The position numbers were made by a program, and so were the translations under genes. Of a stretch of DNA of 64,000 bases, positions 1-7,301 are shown one piece after another; positions within the stretch are counted from its first letter, which is position 1, and every line of letters starts with the position of its first letter. The notes below the pieces were generated by a model. The model did not search any database. It was not told where the DNA came from and saw nothing but the letters and a program-made list of their open reading frames with translations. Source of the stretch: Zunongwangia pacifica (lineage in GTDB: Bacteria; Bacteroidota; Bacteroidia; Flavobacteriales; Flavobacteriaceae); assembly GCF_023499215.1 (NCBI RefSeq), contig NZ_JAKHSK010000010.1, positions 86,469-150,468 on the forward strand, given 5' to 3'.

Positions 1-164
1 ATTTCTAAAACCAAAACTTTCATTCCTGTTTTTGCACAAAGTGTCGAAGTCACCGCTGAATCTATTCCGCCACTAACCCCAACAACAAATCCGTTCATTT
101 TGGCGTTTTTAGCATAGTCTTTTAACCAGTTTACAATGTGATCGATTACTTTTGTGGTTTGCAT
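1..164 (-). CDS. nadE: NAD+ synthase, 5' part only (runs off the left edge)
   Basis: Read on the minus strand from an ATG at 164, about 54 codons are present before the window ends. The protein begins MQTTKVIDHIVNWLKDYAKN and contains SGGIDSA, the PP-loop ATP-binding motif of NAD synthases, which amidate nicotinic acid adenine dinucleotide to NAD+. The rest of the gene lies outside the window. It is divergent from gldB, and the nadE-gldB-gldC neighbourhood is typical of flavobacteria. PP-loop motifs also occur in other amidotransferases, but the N-terminal sequence and the neighbours favour NadE. Confidence 0.88.
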   Translation of the reverse strand, partial: MQTTKVIDHIVNWLKDYAKNAKMNGFVVGVSGGIDSAVTSTLCAKTGMKVLVLE

Positions 165-166
165 AA

Positions 167-200
167 TTTTGGGTGAATTAGTTTGTAAATAATACCTTTG
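167..200 (+). promoter_or_regulatory. Bacteroidota-type promoter for gldB
   Basis: A -33-like TTTTG (167-171) and a -7 element TACCTTTG (193-200), separated by 21 bases, match the Bacteroidota sigma-A consensus TTG / TAnnTTTG. Transcription would start near 205, leaving a leader of about 70 nt before the gldB ATG. The element lies in the nadE leader and partly overlaps the divergent nadE promoter. Confidence 0.65.
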
Positions 201-204
201 CACA

Positions 205-241
205 CAAATCTAATACTTAAACAGTATTAATAAAAGGGCAA
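205..241 (-). promoter_or_regulatory. Candidate nadE promoter
   Basis: On the minus strand, TAGATTTG (212 down to 205) fits the -7 consensus TAnnTTTG. A TTG lies at 241-239, at a slightly long spacing of 26. The -7 is only 5 bp from the gldB -7 on the opposite strand, so the two polymerase footprints would overlap. Confidence 0.45.
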
Positions 242-273
242 AAGCCAAAACCCATGATTTTTGACAAAAGCTT

Positions 274-1236
274 ATGATGAAGAGAATTTTATTTGCCTTT
301 TTTTTATTTCTTAGCCTTATTTCCTGCAATTCTGCATCAAAACGAGAGGAGGAAATAGCAAAAGTAAACGTAGATTTTAAGATTATACGTTTTGACAGGC
401 TTTTTGCTGAAGCTTCGCCGCAGGATCTTCCGCAATTAAAAAAGGAATTTCCTTATTTATTTCCGAAACAATTTTCAGATAGCGTATGGATCGATAAAAT
501 GAAAGATACGATTCAGTTAGAAATTAATAGGGAAGTCGAAAAAAAGTATCCCGATTTTAGCGAATCTGAGGATGAGTTTTATGCGCTTTTTCAGCATATT
601 AAATTTTATTTCCCAGACTTTGAAGCGCCCGATGTAATTACGGTAACTTCAGAAGTGGATTATAAAAATAAAACCATTTACACGGGCGACTATCTTTTTG
701 TATCGCTGGATACCTATCTTGGTGAGGATCATAAATTCTATATTGGGATTGTAGAATATTTTAAACGGAATTTTACTAAAGATCAAATCGTACCCGATGC
801 AGCAAATAGTATTGCCGAGAAATATGTTCCGCGTGCAAAATCCAGGACCTTTTTAGCGAATATGATCTACTACGGGAAATTACTTTATCTTAAGGATATC
901 TGGCTTCCAGAGCTATCAAGTTGGAGAAAAATGGGATATACCCAAGAGCAGTGGCAATTTGCCGAAAATAACGAAGAAATGATCTGGCGATATTTTGTGG
1001 ATAATGAGCTTATTTTTGATACCGATTCTAATCTGGCGCCCCGATTTTTATATCCCGCGCCATTTTCTAAATTTTATTTGTCATTAGATGCTGAAACTCC
1101 CGACAGACTTGGGCAGTACATTGGCTGGCAAATGGTGAAATCGTATATGGATAAAAACGAGGTTTCTATCAGCCAGATGTTACAGGCTGATGCCGATACA
1201 ATTTTTAATAACGCAAACTATAAACCAAAGAAATAA
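274..1236 (+). CDS. gldB: Gliding motility lipoprotein GldB
   Basis: This 320-residue protein has a lipoprotein signal peptide (MKRILFAFFLF, lipobox LISC) and matches the GldB family needed for gliding and type IX secretion in Bacteroidota. GldB is an envelope lipoprotein whose biochemical role is unresolved. Two in-frame ATGs (274 and 277) are equally good starts. It is divergent from nadE, and its stop codon overlaps the gldC start by one base (TAATG), implying translational coupling. A TAnnTTTG promoter lies about 75 nt upstream. Confidence 0.92.
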   Translation: MMKRILFAFFLFLSLISCNSASKREEEIAKVNVDFKIIRFDRLFAEASPQDLPQLKKEFPYLFPKQFSDSVWIDKMKDTIQLEINREVEKKYPDFSESEDEFYALFQHIKFYFPDFEAPDVITVTSEVDYKNKTIYTGDYLFVSLDTYLGEDHKFYIGIVEYFKRNFTKDQIVPDAANSIAEKYVPRAKSRTFLANMIYYGKLLYLKDIWLPELSSWRKMGYTQEQWQFAENNEEMIWRYFVDNELIFDTDSNLAPRFLYPAPFSKFYLSLDAETPDRLGQYIGWQMVKSYMDKNEVSISQMLQADADTIFNNANYKPKK

Positions 1237-1574
1237 TGGCAGCTTATAAAAAATCGAATATAAATATTGAAGTGGTTACCGATGAAAATAAGGTACCTGA
1301 AGAAATTTATTGGAGTGCTGAAGATGGGAATATTTATAAAGAAGAAGCAAAAGCGCTCATGCTTTCCGTTTGGGACAGCAAATCTCAGGAAACCCTAAGG
1401 ATCGATCTTTGGACCAAAGAAATGCCGGTAGACGAGATGAAGAAATTCTTCCATCAAACCTTGGTTTCTATGAAAGAAACTTACTATCGCGCTACCCAGG
1501 ACGACAAAATGGCCGATACAATGGGCGATTTTTGTGATTATTTCGCAGAGAAATTAGAAATAACAAAGAAATAA
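1236..1574 (+). CDS. gldC: Gliding motility protein GldC
   Basis: This is a 112-residue soluble protein without a signal peptide, matching the small cytoplasmic GldC family (conserved region EIYWSAEDG near residue 25, then a segment ending MGDFCDYFAEKL). GldC is encoded with GldB in flavobacteria and, from published Flavobacterium genetics, stimulates rather than being essential for gliding. The one-base stop/start overlap with gldB supports coexpression. The following small gene begins two bases downstream. Confidence 0.92.
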   Translation: MAAYKKSNINIEVVTDENKVPEEIYWSAEDGNIYKEEAKALMLSVWDSKSQETLRIDLWTKEMPVDEMKKFFHQTLVSMKETYYRATQDDKMADTMGDFCDYFAEKLEITKK

Positions 1575-1576
1575 TT

Positions 1577-1939
1577 TTGCATAAAAAACTCATCTTTGTT
1601 TATAATGCAAACTCGGGTGCTTGGAATTCGGTTTTAGATTCGGCCCACAAGATGCTGAAACCAGAGACCTATTCCTGTAAACTTTGTGCGGTAACTCATG
1701 GTTTGACCGGAGAAAAGAAAAGCTGGAAAAAATATCGAAAATCGTCGAATGTACCAATGGAGTTTTATCATAAAGATGAGTTTCTTAAAACCTTTGCTTC
1801 AAAATACTTGCTGAAATTTGAATTCCCGGCAGTGCTGTATCCTGAAAATGAAGAATTGCAGGTGCTTATTTCAGCAGAAGAGTTTAAGGAGATTTCTTCC
1901 GTAGAAAAACTGATCGGAATTATCGAAAATCGAGTGTAA
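1577..1939 (+). CDS. Conserved flavobacterial protein of unknown function, TTG start
   Basis: A 120-residue soluble protein with no signal peptide or membrane segment. It starts at a TTG two bases after the gldC stop; no ATG lies near the conserved N-terminus (HKKLIFVYNANSG), so TTG is the most plausible start. Two cysteines occur close together (SCKLCAV, residues 33-39). Similar proteins are sometimes labelled GTPase in databases, but I see no G1 or G4 motif here, so I would not transfer that name. Its position implies cotranscription with gldBC. Its 3' end converges on engB with a 3-base gap. Confidence 0.75.
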   Translation: MHKKLIFVYNANSGAWNSVLDSAHKMLKPETYSCKLCAVTHGLTGEKKSWKKYRKSSNVPMEFYHKDEFLKTFASKYLLKFEFPAVLYPENEELQVLISAEEFKEISSVEKLIGIIENRV

Positions 1940-1942
1940 TTA

Positions 1943-2545
1943 TTACTCGGTTACCTCATTATTCAGGTTTTCAATAAATTCCAGAATGTCTTCACTTCCA
2001 GTTTTAGCGGTAGAGGACGTTACAAAAAAGTGTGGCATTTTCTCCCAAACCTGAAGCATTTCTTCCTGGTAATTCAGGATGTTTTTTTCAAGTTCTTTAG
2101 GCTTTAGTTTATCGGCTTTAGTAAAAATCATACAAAATGGGATCGCATGCTCGCCAAGCCATTCCATAAACTCCATATCGATAGGCTGCGGTTTATGGCG
2201 GCTATCGATCAATACAAAGGCACAAACCAGTTGTTTGCGTTCTTCGAAATAAGCCGTGATAAACTTTTGAAAAACCTTTTTTGCCGATTTCGAGACTTTT
2301 GCATATCCATAACCTGGTAGATCGACCAGATGCCAGTTCCTGTTAATCAAAAAATGATTAATAAGCTGCGTTTTTCCCGGTTTTGCCGAGGTTTTGGCCA
2401 GATTCTTACGGCCGGTAAGCATATTGATTAATGAAGATTTTCCCACATTACTACGGCCAATAAAAGCATACTCGGGTAATGGGCTGTTGGGGCACTTAGC
2501 GACTTTAGAGTTGCTAACTACAAATTCAGCAGTATTAATCTTCAT
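1943..2545 (-). CDS. engB: Ribosome biogenesis GTP-binding protein EngB/YsxC/YihA
   Basis: A 200-residue TRAFAC-class GTPase with every G motif visible: GRSNVGKSSL (G1), KPGKT (G2 region), DLPGYGYA (G3) and TKADK (G4). EngB helps late assembly of the large ribosomal subunit. The length is normal for the family. It lies 10 bases downstream of the alpha/beta hydrolase on the same strand and is probably cotranscribed with it. Its 3' end converges on the gldC-linked gene. Confidence 0.95.
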   Translation of the reverse strand: MKINTAEFVVSNSKVAKCPNSPLPEYAFIGRSNVGKSSLINMLTGRKNLAKTSAKPGKTQLINHFLINRNWHLVDLPGYGYAKVSKSAKKVFQKFITAYFEERKQLVCAFVLIDSRHKPQPIDMEFMEWLGEHAIPFCMIFTKADKLKPKELEKNILNYQEEMLQVWEKMPHFFVTSSTAKTGSEDILEFIENLNNEVTE

Positions 2546-2555
2546 GATCTTATTT

Positions 2556-3320
2556 TTAGAAATTTCTTTTTTGTAGCCAGTCAGACAATAACTCGTTAAA
2601 AAGATCTGGATGCTCCATCATGGCTGCATGGCCACATTTATCTACCCAATAAAGATCGGAGTCTGGTAATAATCTGTGAAAATCTTCCGCAACTTCTGGC
2701 GGGGTAACATTGTCATTTTTCCCCCAGATAATACAGGTAGGTGTCATCATTTTTGGTAAATCTTTCGCCATATTATGTCTAATGGCACTTTTGGCAATAG
2801 CCAGGGTTTTTACCAGTTTATTGCGGTCGCTTACCGTTTCGTAAACATCGTCTACGATTTCTTTGGTAGCCACATCTGGATCGTAAAATACATTTTGAGC
2901 CTTCTTTTTTATAAACTCGTAGTCACCACGACGTGGATAACTTTCGCCCATAGCATTTTCGTAAAGACCGGAACTTCCGGTAATCACAAGGCCTTTTACA
3001 ATTTCAGGATAAAGTTTTGTGGTTAAAAGGGCGATATGCCCACCCAGGGAATTTCCTAACAGAATAACTTGGTCTAAACCCTTAAAATCTACAAATTCCT
3101 TCAAATATTTTGCGAAAGTTCCAACACTTGTTTTAAGAAGGGACATAGAATAAAGCGGAAGTTCAGGGATTAAGATTTTGTATCCTTTGGAAGGGAAATA
3201 ATCTACCACTCCGTCAAAATTACTAAGGCCGCCCATAAGTCCGTGTAAAATAACTATCGGAGTTCCTTCGCCTATCTCTAAATATGTGAATTTTCCCTCT
3301 TTCCTTAAATTATTTTTCAT
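2556..3320 (-). CDS. Alpha/beta-fold hydrolase
   Basis: A 254-residue cytoplasmic alpha/beta hydrolase. The oxyanion-hole motif HGLMGG is near residue 26, the nucleophile elbow is GNSLGG (Ser91), an acidic residue sits in GKNDNVTPP and the catalytic His in CGHAAMMEHP near the C-terminus. The substrate cannot be told; carboxylesterase or meta-cleavage-type hydrolases are the closest relatives. It is the first gene of a two-gene minus-strand unit with engB. A TATATTTG -7 element (3353 down to 3346) lies just upstream of the ATG. Confidence 0.85.
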   Translation of the reverse strand: MKNNLRKEGKFTYLEIGEGTPIVILHGLMGGLSNFDGVVDYFPSKGYKILIPELPLYSMSLLKTSVGTFAKYLKEFVDFKGLDQVILLGNSLGGHIALLTTKLYPEIVKGLVITGSSGLYENAMGESYPRRGDYEFIKKKAQNVFYDPDVATKEIVDDVYETVSDRNKLVKTLAIAKSAIRHNMAKDLPKMMTPTCIIWGKNDNVTPPEVAEDFHRLLPDSDLYWVDKCGHAAMMEHPDLFNELLSDWLQKRNF

Positions 3321-3345
3321 TGATACCCTTTGCGGTTAGCAATCG

Positions 3346-3353
3346 CAAATATA
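3346..3353 (-). promoter_or_regulatory. -7 promoter element of the hydrolase-engB unit
   Basis: On the minus strand the sequence is TATATTTG, a perfect TAnnTTTG match, 26 bases upstream of the hydrolase ATG. I do not see a well-spaced -33 TTG, so support rests on the -7 alone. Confidence 0.45.
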
Positions 3354-3528
3354 GCGATTTCATTACAAGTATAATCATTTTTGAGTAATAGCAAAGCGAT
3401 TCCTGGTTTTCAATACTATTTAGTAAAAGAATGAGGATGTGGGAATTTTAACACAAATTTAAGCGGCGAAAATAAACTCTTGGAACCGAAGAGAATAGCG
3501 CTATTTAAAAGTGTTTCAGTGAAATACG

Positions 3529-3593
3529 GTGGAAAAACTTATCAACAATGTGGGAAGATGTGGTAAAAAGTGGTAATATTTTCAATATATTTG
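3529..3593 (+). promoter_or_regulatory. mraZ promoter with GTGG direct repeats (putative MraZ operator)
   Basis: Copies of GTGG begin at 3529, 3550, 3560 and 3570. The last three are spaced exactly 10 bp apart and the first is two helical turns upstream. They read TGGGA, TGGTA, TGGTA at 3551, 3561 and 3571. E. coli MraZ binds TGGGN direct repeats with 5-nt spacers, the same 10-bp period, upstream of its own gene. A TATATTTG -7 element follows at 3586-3593, putting the start site near 3598 and the GTG start 14 bases later. This supports autorepression of the dcw cluster by MraZ. Confidence 0.7.
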
Positions 3594-3611
3594 ACTTTGT
3601 AAAGCAAATTT

Positions 3612-4085
3612 GTGGTAAATCTTATTGGAACATACGAGTGTAAAGTTGACACTAAGGGGAGGCTTATGGTGCCTTCAGCCCTTAAGAAACAACTTATGCC
3701 TATGCTTCAGGAAGGTTTTGTGATTAAAAGAGCTGTCTTTCAGCATTGTTTAGAGTTGTATCCCATGGAAGAGTGGAATAAACTGATGCAACGAATGAAC
3801 AAACTTAATCGCTTTAAAAAGAAGAACAACGACTTTATCCGAAGGTTCACGGCTGGCGTGAAAACCGTTGAGGTAGACGGGAATGGCAGGTTGCTTATCC
3901 CAAAAGACTTGGTTGGTTTTGCCGGTATTACAAAGGAGATTGTGCTGTCTTCAGCAATTAACATTGTGGAGATTTGGGATAAAGATAAGTACGAAGAAGC
4001 AATCGAGGCTGCAAGCGATGATTTTGCAGATCTGGCAGAAGAGGTAATGGGAAATGACGATTTCGATGTTGATGGAGTATCATAA
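3612..4085 (+). CDS. mraZ: Transcriptional regulator MraZ, GTG start
   Basis: A 157-residue protein with two tandem SpoVT/AbrB-like domains: residues 1-50 (GTYECKVDTKGRLMVPS) and about 78-125 (VEVDGNGRLLIPKDL). MraZ forms ring-shaped oligomers and binds TGGGN repeats in its own promoter. The GTG at 3612 is chosen because it directly precedes the conserved NLIGTYECK. It is the first gene of the dcw cluster, and its last 14 bases overlap rsmH. Confidence 0.93.
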   Translation: MVNLIGTYECKVDTKGRLMVPSALKKQLMPMLQEGFVIKRAVFQHCLELYPMEEWNKLMQRMNKLNRFKKKNNDFIRRFTAGVKTVEVDGNGRLLIPKDLVGFAGITKEIVLSSAINIVEIWDKDKYEEAIEAASDDFADLAEEVMGNDDFDVDGVS

Positions 4086-4968
4086 TCCGGTATTATTAAA
4101 AGAATCTGTAGACGGTTTGAATATCAAACCCGATGGCGTGTACGTAGATGTCACGTTTGGTGGCGGTGGTCACTCACGTGAGATTTTAAGCAGACTTGGG
4201 GAGCAGGGGAAACTATTTGCCTTCGATCAGGATACCGATGCTTTGCAAAACAAAATAGACGATCCTCGTTTTACACTGATCAATGAGAACTTTAGGTTCC
4301 TAAAGCGATTTTTGAGGTTTTACGGCGTAAAAAAAGTAGATGGCATTTTAGGTGATTTTGGAGTGTCTTCTCATCAGTTTAATGAGGCCGAACGCGGTTT
4401 TTCAACACGCTTCAAGGCAAAGTTGGATATGCGTATGGATCAGGATAGTTCACTTAGTGCCTACCAGGTCATTAACGAATATGACGAAGAGCAGCTAAAG
4501 AACCTTTTTTATCAATATGCCGATTTAAAAAATGCCCCAAAACTGGCAAGAATTATCGTTACTGAACGTAAAAATAAACCTATTGAAAATAGTGAGGATT
4601 TAAATGAGCTTTTAAAACCGAACTTATTTAAAGGAAAAGAAAATAAAATTTTGGCACAGATCTATCAGGCGATTCGTATAGAGGTGAATCAGGAAATAGA
4701 AGTGCTAAAAGAGTTTTTACTGCAAACGGAAGAAATAGTGGAAAAAAATGGGAGGATTAGTTTAATCTCTTACCACTCTTTAGAAGATCGTTTGGTAAAA
4801 AGGTATATAAGAAGCGGACTTTTTGAAGGAGAGCCAGAAAAAGATTTCTACGGAAACATTTCGGTGCCTTTTAAAAAGGTAGGCGGGTTAATAGTGCCTT
4901 CAAAACAAGAGATTAGTGAAAACAACAGAGCACGAAGTGCAAAATTAAGAATAGCTAAAAAGCTATAA
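4072..4968 (+). CDS. rsmH: 16S rRNA (cytosine1402-N4)-methyltransferase RsmH (MraW)
   Basis: A SAM-dependent methyltransferase of 298 residues from the ATG at 4072, modifying 16S rRNA C1402. Visible motifs are the N-terminal MEYHNPVLLKES, the SAM loop VDVTFGGGGHS and the C-terminal RLVKRY segment. An in-frame ATG at 4054 would add MTISML, but family members begin MEYHNPV, so 4072 is preferred. The start overlaps the mraZ end by 14 bases, indicating coupled translation. Confidence 0.93.
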   Translation: MEYHNPVLLKESVDGLNIKPDGVYVDVTFGGGGHSREILSRLGEQGKLFAFDQDTDALQNKIDDPRFTLINENFRFLKRFLRFYGVKKVDGILGDFGVSSHQFNEAERGFSTRFKAKLDMRMDQDSSLSAYQVINEYDEEQLKNLFYQYADLKNAPKLARIIVTERKNKPIENSEDLNELLKPNLFKGKENKILAQIYQAIRIEVNQEIEVLKEFLLQTEEIVEKNGRISLISYHSLEDRLVKRYIRSGLFEGEPEKDFYGNISVPFKKVGGLIVPSKQEISENNRARSAKLRIAKKL

Positions 4969-4983
4969 AAACCGAATTGATTT

Positions 4984-5301
4984 ATGAAGAAGGGTTTTTA
5001 CAATATTCTTAAAGCCAATTTTTTAATTAACGAAGACGCCTTTAAAAACTGGCGTTTTATCGTATTCTGCACTGTTTTGGCCATTATCATGATTGCCAGT
5101 TCGCATAGTGCCGAGCGTAAAGTGCATCAAATTGCACGTTTGCATGATGAAGTTTTAGAATTACGAAGCGAGTTTCTAGAAGGACGATCTAATTTGATGA
5201 AAATCAAAATGGAATCTACCGTCACCAGCGAAATGAAGAAAATAGGAATAGGTCCTTCAGATAATCCACCTTATAAATTAAGAGTAAAAGTTAGCGAATA
5301 G
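4984..5301 (+). CDS. ftsL: FtsL-like cell division protein
   Basis: A 105-residue bitopic membrane protein: a cytoplasmic N-terminus (residues 1-23), one membrane segment (about 25-42, FIVFCTVLAIIMIASS) and a periplasmic coiled-coil-like stretch (about 45-85). This size, topology and place between rsmH and ftsI are those of FtsL, a divisome scaffold partner of FtsQ and FtsB. Sequence conservation in FtsL is weak, so the call rests mainly on architecture and gene order. Confidence 0.85.
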   Translation: MKKGFYNILKANFLINEDAFKNWRFIVFCTVLAIIMIASSHSAERKVHQIARLHDEVLELRSEFLEGRSNLMKIKMESTVTSEMKKIGIGPSDNPPYKLRVKVSE

Positions 5302-5309
5302 TAAGTTGT

Positions 5310-7301
5310 ATGGCAACCACTGAAAAAGGCATATTAAACAGATCATATTTTATTGCAGGATGTATGTTCATCTTTGCAATCGCTGTTGGTGTGAAGCTTA
5401 TGGATATTCAGTTTGTAGAAGGCGAACATTATAAACAGCTTTCTGAAGAACGCGTATATCGCAACTTTACCATTCCTGCAAATCGCGGTAATCTTTACGA
5501 TTCTAATGGAAGCCTTTTAGCAGCTTCAGTACCTAAATATGATATTAGGTTTGATGCAGTGACCGTTTCAGATGAAGTTTTTGAAGAAAATGTGTTGCCA
5601 CTTTCTAAGGCACTGGCGAAGATGCTTGGAAATACGTCGTCGTATTACGTCCATAAATTAAGAACCGCCAGAGCACACAACCAACGATATGTATTAATTA
5701 CCCGTGGTCTTGGATATTCAGAATATATGAAAATGAAGACCTTCCCGATTTTTAATCTGGGAGCTTATAAAGGTGGACTCATTGTAGAGCAACGTACGGT
5801 AAGGGAGCATCCATTGGGGAAAATGGCCGAGCGTACCGTGGGTTATGAGCGTCAGGATGAGGAAGGGTATTTTACAAGAGTGGGTTTAGAAGGTGCTTTT
5901 GGCCCTTATTTACGAGGGACAGACGGTCATCGTTTAAAACAAAAAATAGCTAAAGGACAGTGGAAACCTATTAGTGATAATAATGAAGTGGAGCCTAAAG
6001 ATGGTTATGATGTCATTTCTACTATCGATGTGAACATTCAGGATATAGCCCACCATGCTTTATTGAAACAACTAGAAGATTTTGAAGCCGAGCATGGTAC
6101 CGTGATCGTAATGGAAACAGCAACTGGCGAGATTAAGGCAATGTCTAATCTTGGTCGTACAGAGGAAGGTACCTATTACGAAAAAAGAAATTATGCGGTG
6201 TACGAAGCACATGAGCCTGGCTCTACATTTAAATTAATGGCGATGGTAGCCGGTCTTGAAGATGGAGTGATCGATACCAGCCAGATTGTAGATACAGAGA
6301 ATGGTGTGGTTCGTTTCTACGGAAGAGCGGTGCGCGATTCCCACCATGGCGGTTATGGTAAAATTTCTGCGGCCAGAGCTTTCGAGGTTTCCTCGAATAC
6401 CGCATTTACCAAGATGATTTCTGAAGGGTATAAAAATGATCCCGGAAAATTTGTAGATCGGCTTGACGATATGGGCGTTACCCGAAAAATTGGTCTGGAA
6501 ATAAAAGGAGAAGGAACTCCTCGAATTCCGCATCCAGATGATAAAGGATGGAATGGTTTAAGTCTGCCCTGGATGGCCTTCGGCTACGGAGTTGCGATTA
6601 CGCCTTTACAAACCTTAACTTTTTACAATGCGATAGCCAACGATGGCGAAATGGTAAAACCACGTTTTATAAAAGAGGTAAAAGAGTGGGATAAAACCAT
6701 CGTGAAAATGGAGCGTGAGGTAATGAATCCTGCCATCTGCTCGCCAGAAACGGCAAAGAAAGTGCGCGAGATGATGAAAAATACCGTAAAACGCGGTACC
6801 GCAGCTAATATTTATACGCCTAATTTTTCAATGGCCGGGAAAACAGGAACCTGCCAGACGGAATACTGGATAGAACCGGGAAGATATATTGCCTCTTTTG
6901 CAGGCTATTTTCCTGCCGATAATCCTAAATATTCCTGTATAGTGGTGGTTCATAAACCAAAACGGAGTAAAGGCTATTACGGGAATATTGTAGCAGCACC
7001 GGTTTTTAAAAGAATAGCGCAAAAAATTTATACCGATACACCAATTATGGATGAGCTTCCTTCTTTAGAGGTAGAAAGTGAAGCGGTAGAAAAAGATTTT
7101 GAAAAATATTATACCAAGGTTCAGAATGAAAAAGTGCTGATGCCTAATGTAAAAGGGATGCCGGCAATGGACGCTATTCCGCTTTTAGAGAATCTGGGTT
7201 TAAAAGTACAGGTTAATGGAGATGGGATTGTTACAAGTCAGTCAATCACCGCTGGACAAAAAATAAAAAGTAATCAAAAAGTAAATCTGAAGTTAAGTTG
7301 A
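5310..7301 (+). CDS. ftsI: Division-specific transpeptidase (PBP2B/PBP3-type, FtsI) with C-terminal PASTA domain
   Basis: A 663-residue class B penicillin-binding protein that cross-links septal peptidoglycan. It has an N-terminal membrane anchor (about 12-32), a dimerisation domain, then the transpeptidase domain with STFK (catalytic Ser305), SSN (361-363) and KTG (511-513). A PASTA domain occupies about 607-663 (starting VLMPNVKGMPAMDA). PASTA domains are common in Firmicutes and Bacteroidota FtsI but absent from E. coli FtsI. The end overlaps the murE TTG start by four bases. Confidence 0.95.
   Translation: MATTEKGILNRSYFIAGCMFIFAIAVGVKLMDIQFVEGEHYKQLSEERVYRNFTIPANRGNLYDSNGSLLAASVPKYDIRFDAVTVSDEVFEENVLPLSKALAKMLGNTSSYYVHKLRTARAHNQRYVLITRGLGYSEYMKMKTFPIFNLGAYKGGLIVEQRTVREHPLGKMAERTVGYERQDEEGYFTRVGLEGAFGPYLRGTDGHRLKQKIAKGQWKPISDNNEVEPKDGYDVISTIDVNIQDIAHHALLKQLEDFEAEHGTVIVMETATGEIKAMSNLGRTEEGTYYEKRNYAVYEAHEPGSTFKLMAMVAGLEDGVIDTSQIVDTENGVVRFYGRAVRDSHHGGYGKISAARAFEVSSNTAFTKMISEGYKNDPGKFVDRLDDMGVTRKIGLEIKGEGTPRIPHPDDKGWNGLSLPWMAFGYGVAITPLQTLTFYNAIANDGEMVKPRFIKEVKEWDKTIVKMEREVMNPAICSPETAKKVREMMKNTVKRGTAANIYTPNFSMAGKTGTCQTEYWIEPGRYIASFAGYFPADNPKYSCIVVVHKPKRSKGYYGNIVAAPVFKRIAQKIYTDTPIMDELPSLEVESEAVEKDFEKYYTKVQNEKVLMPNVKGMPAMDAIPLLENLGLKVQVNGDGIVTSQSITAGQKIKSNQKVNLKLS

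Noticed and set aside
1577..1939. Calling the gldC-linked small protein a GTPase
   Set aside because: No P-loop, switch or TKAD-type motif is visible. The name would be inherited annotation only.
4054..4071. An earlier RsmH start inside mraZ
   Set aside because: Family proteins begin MEYHNPV, matching the ATG at 4072; the extra residues come from the mraZ reading context.
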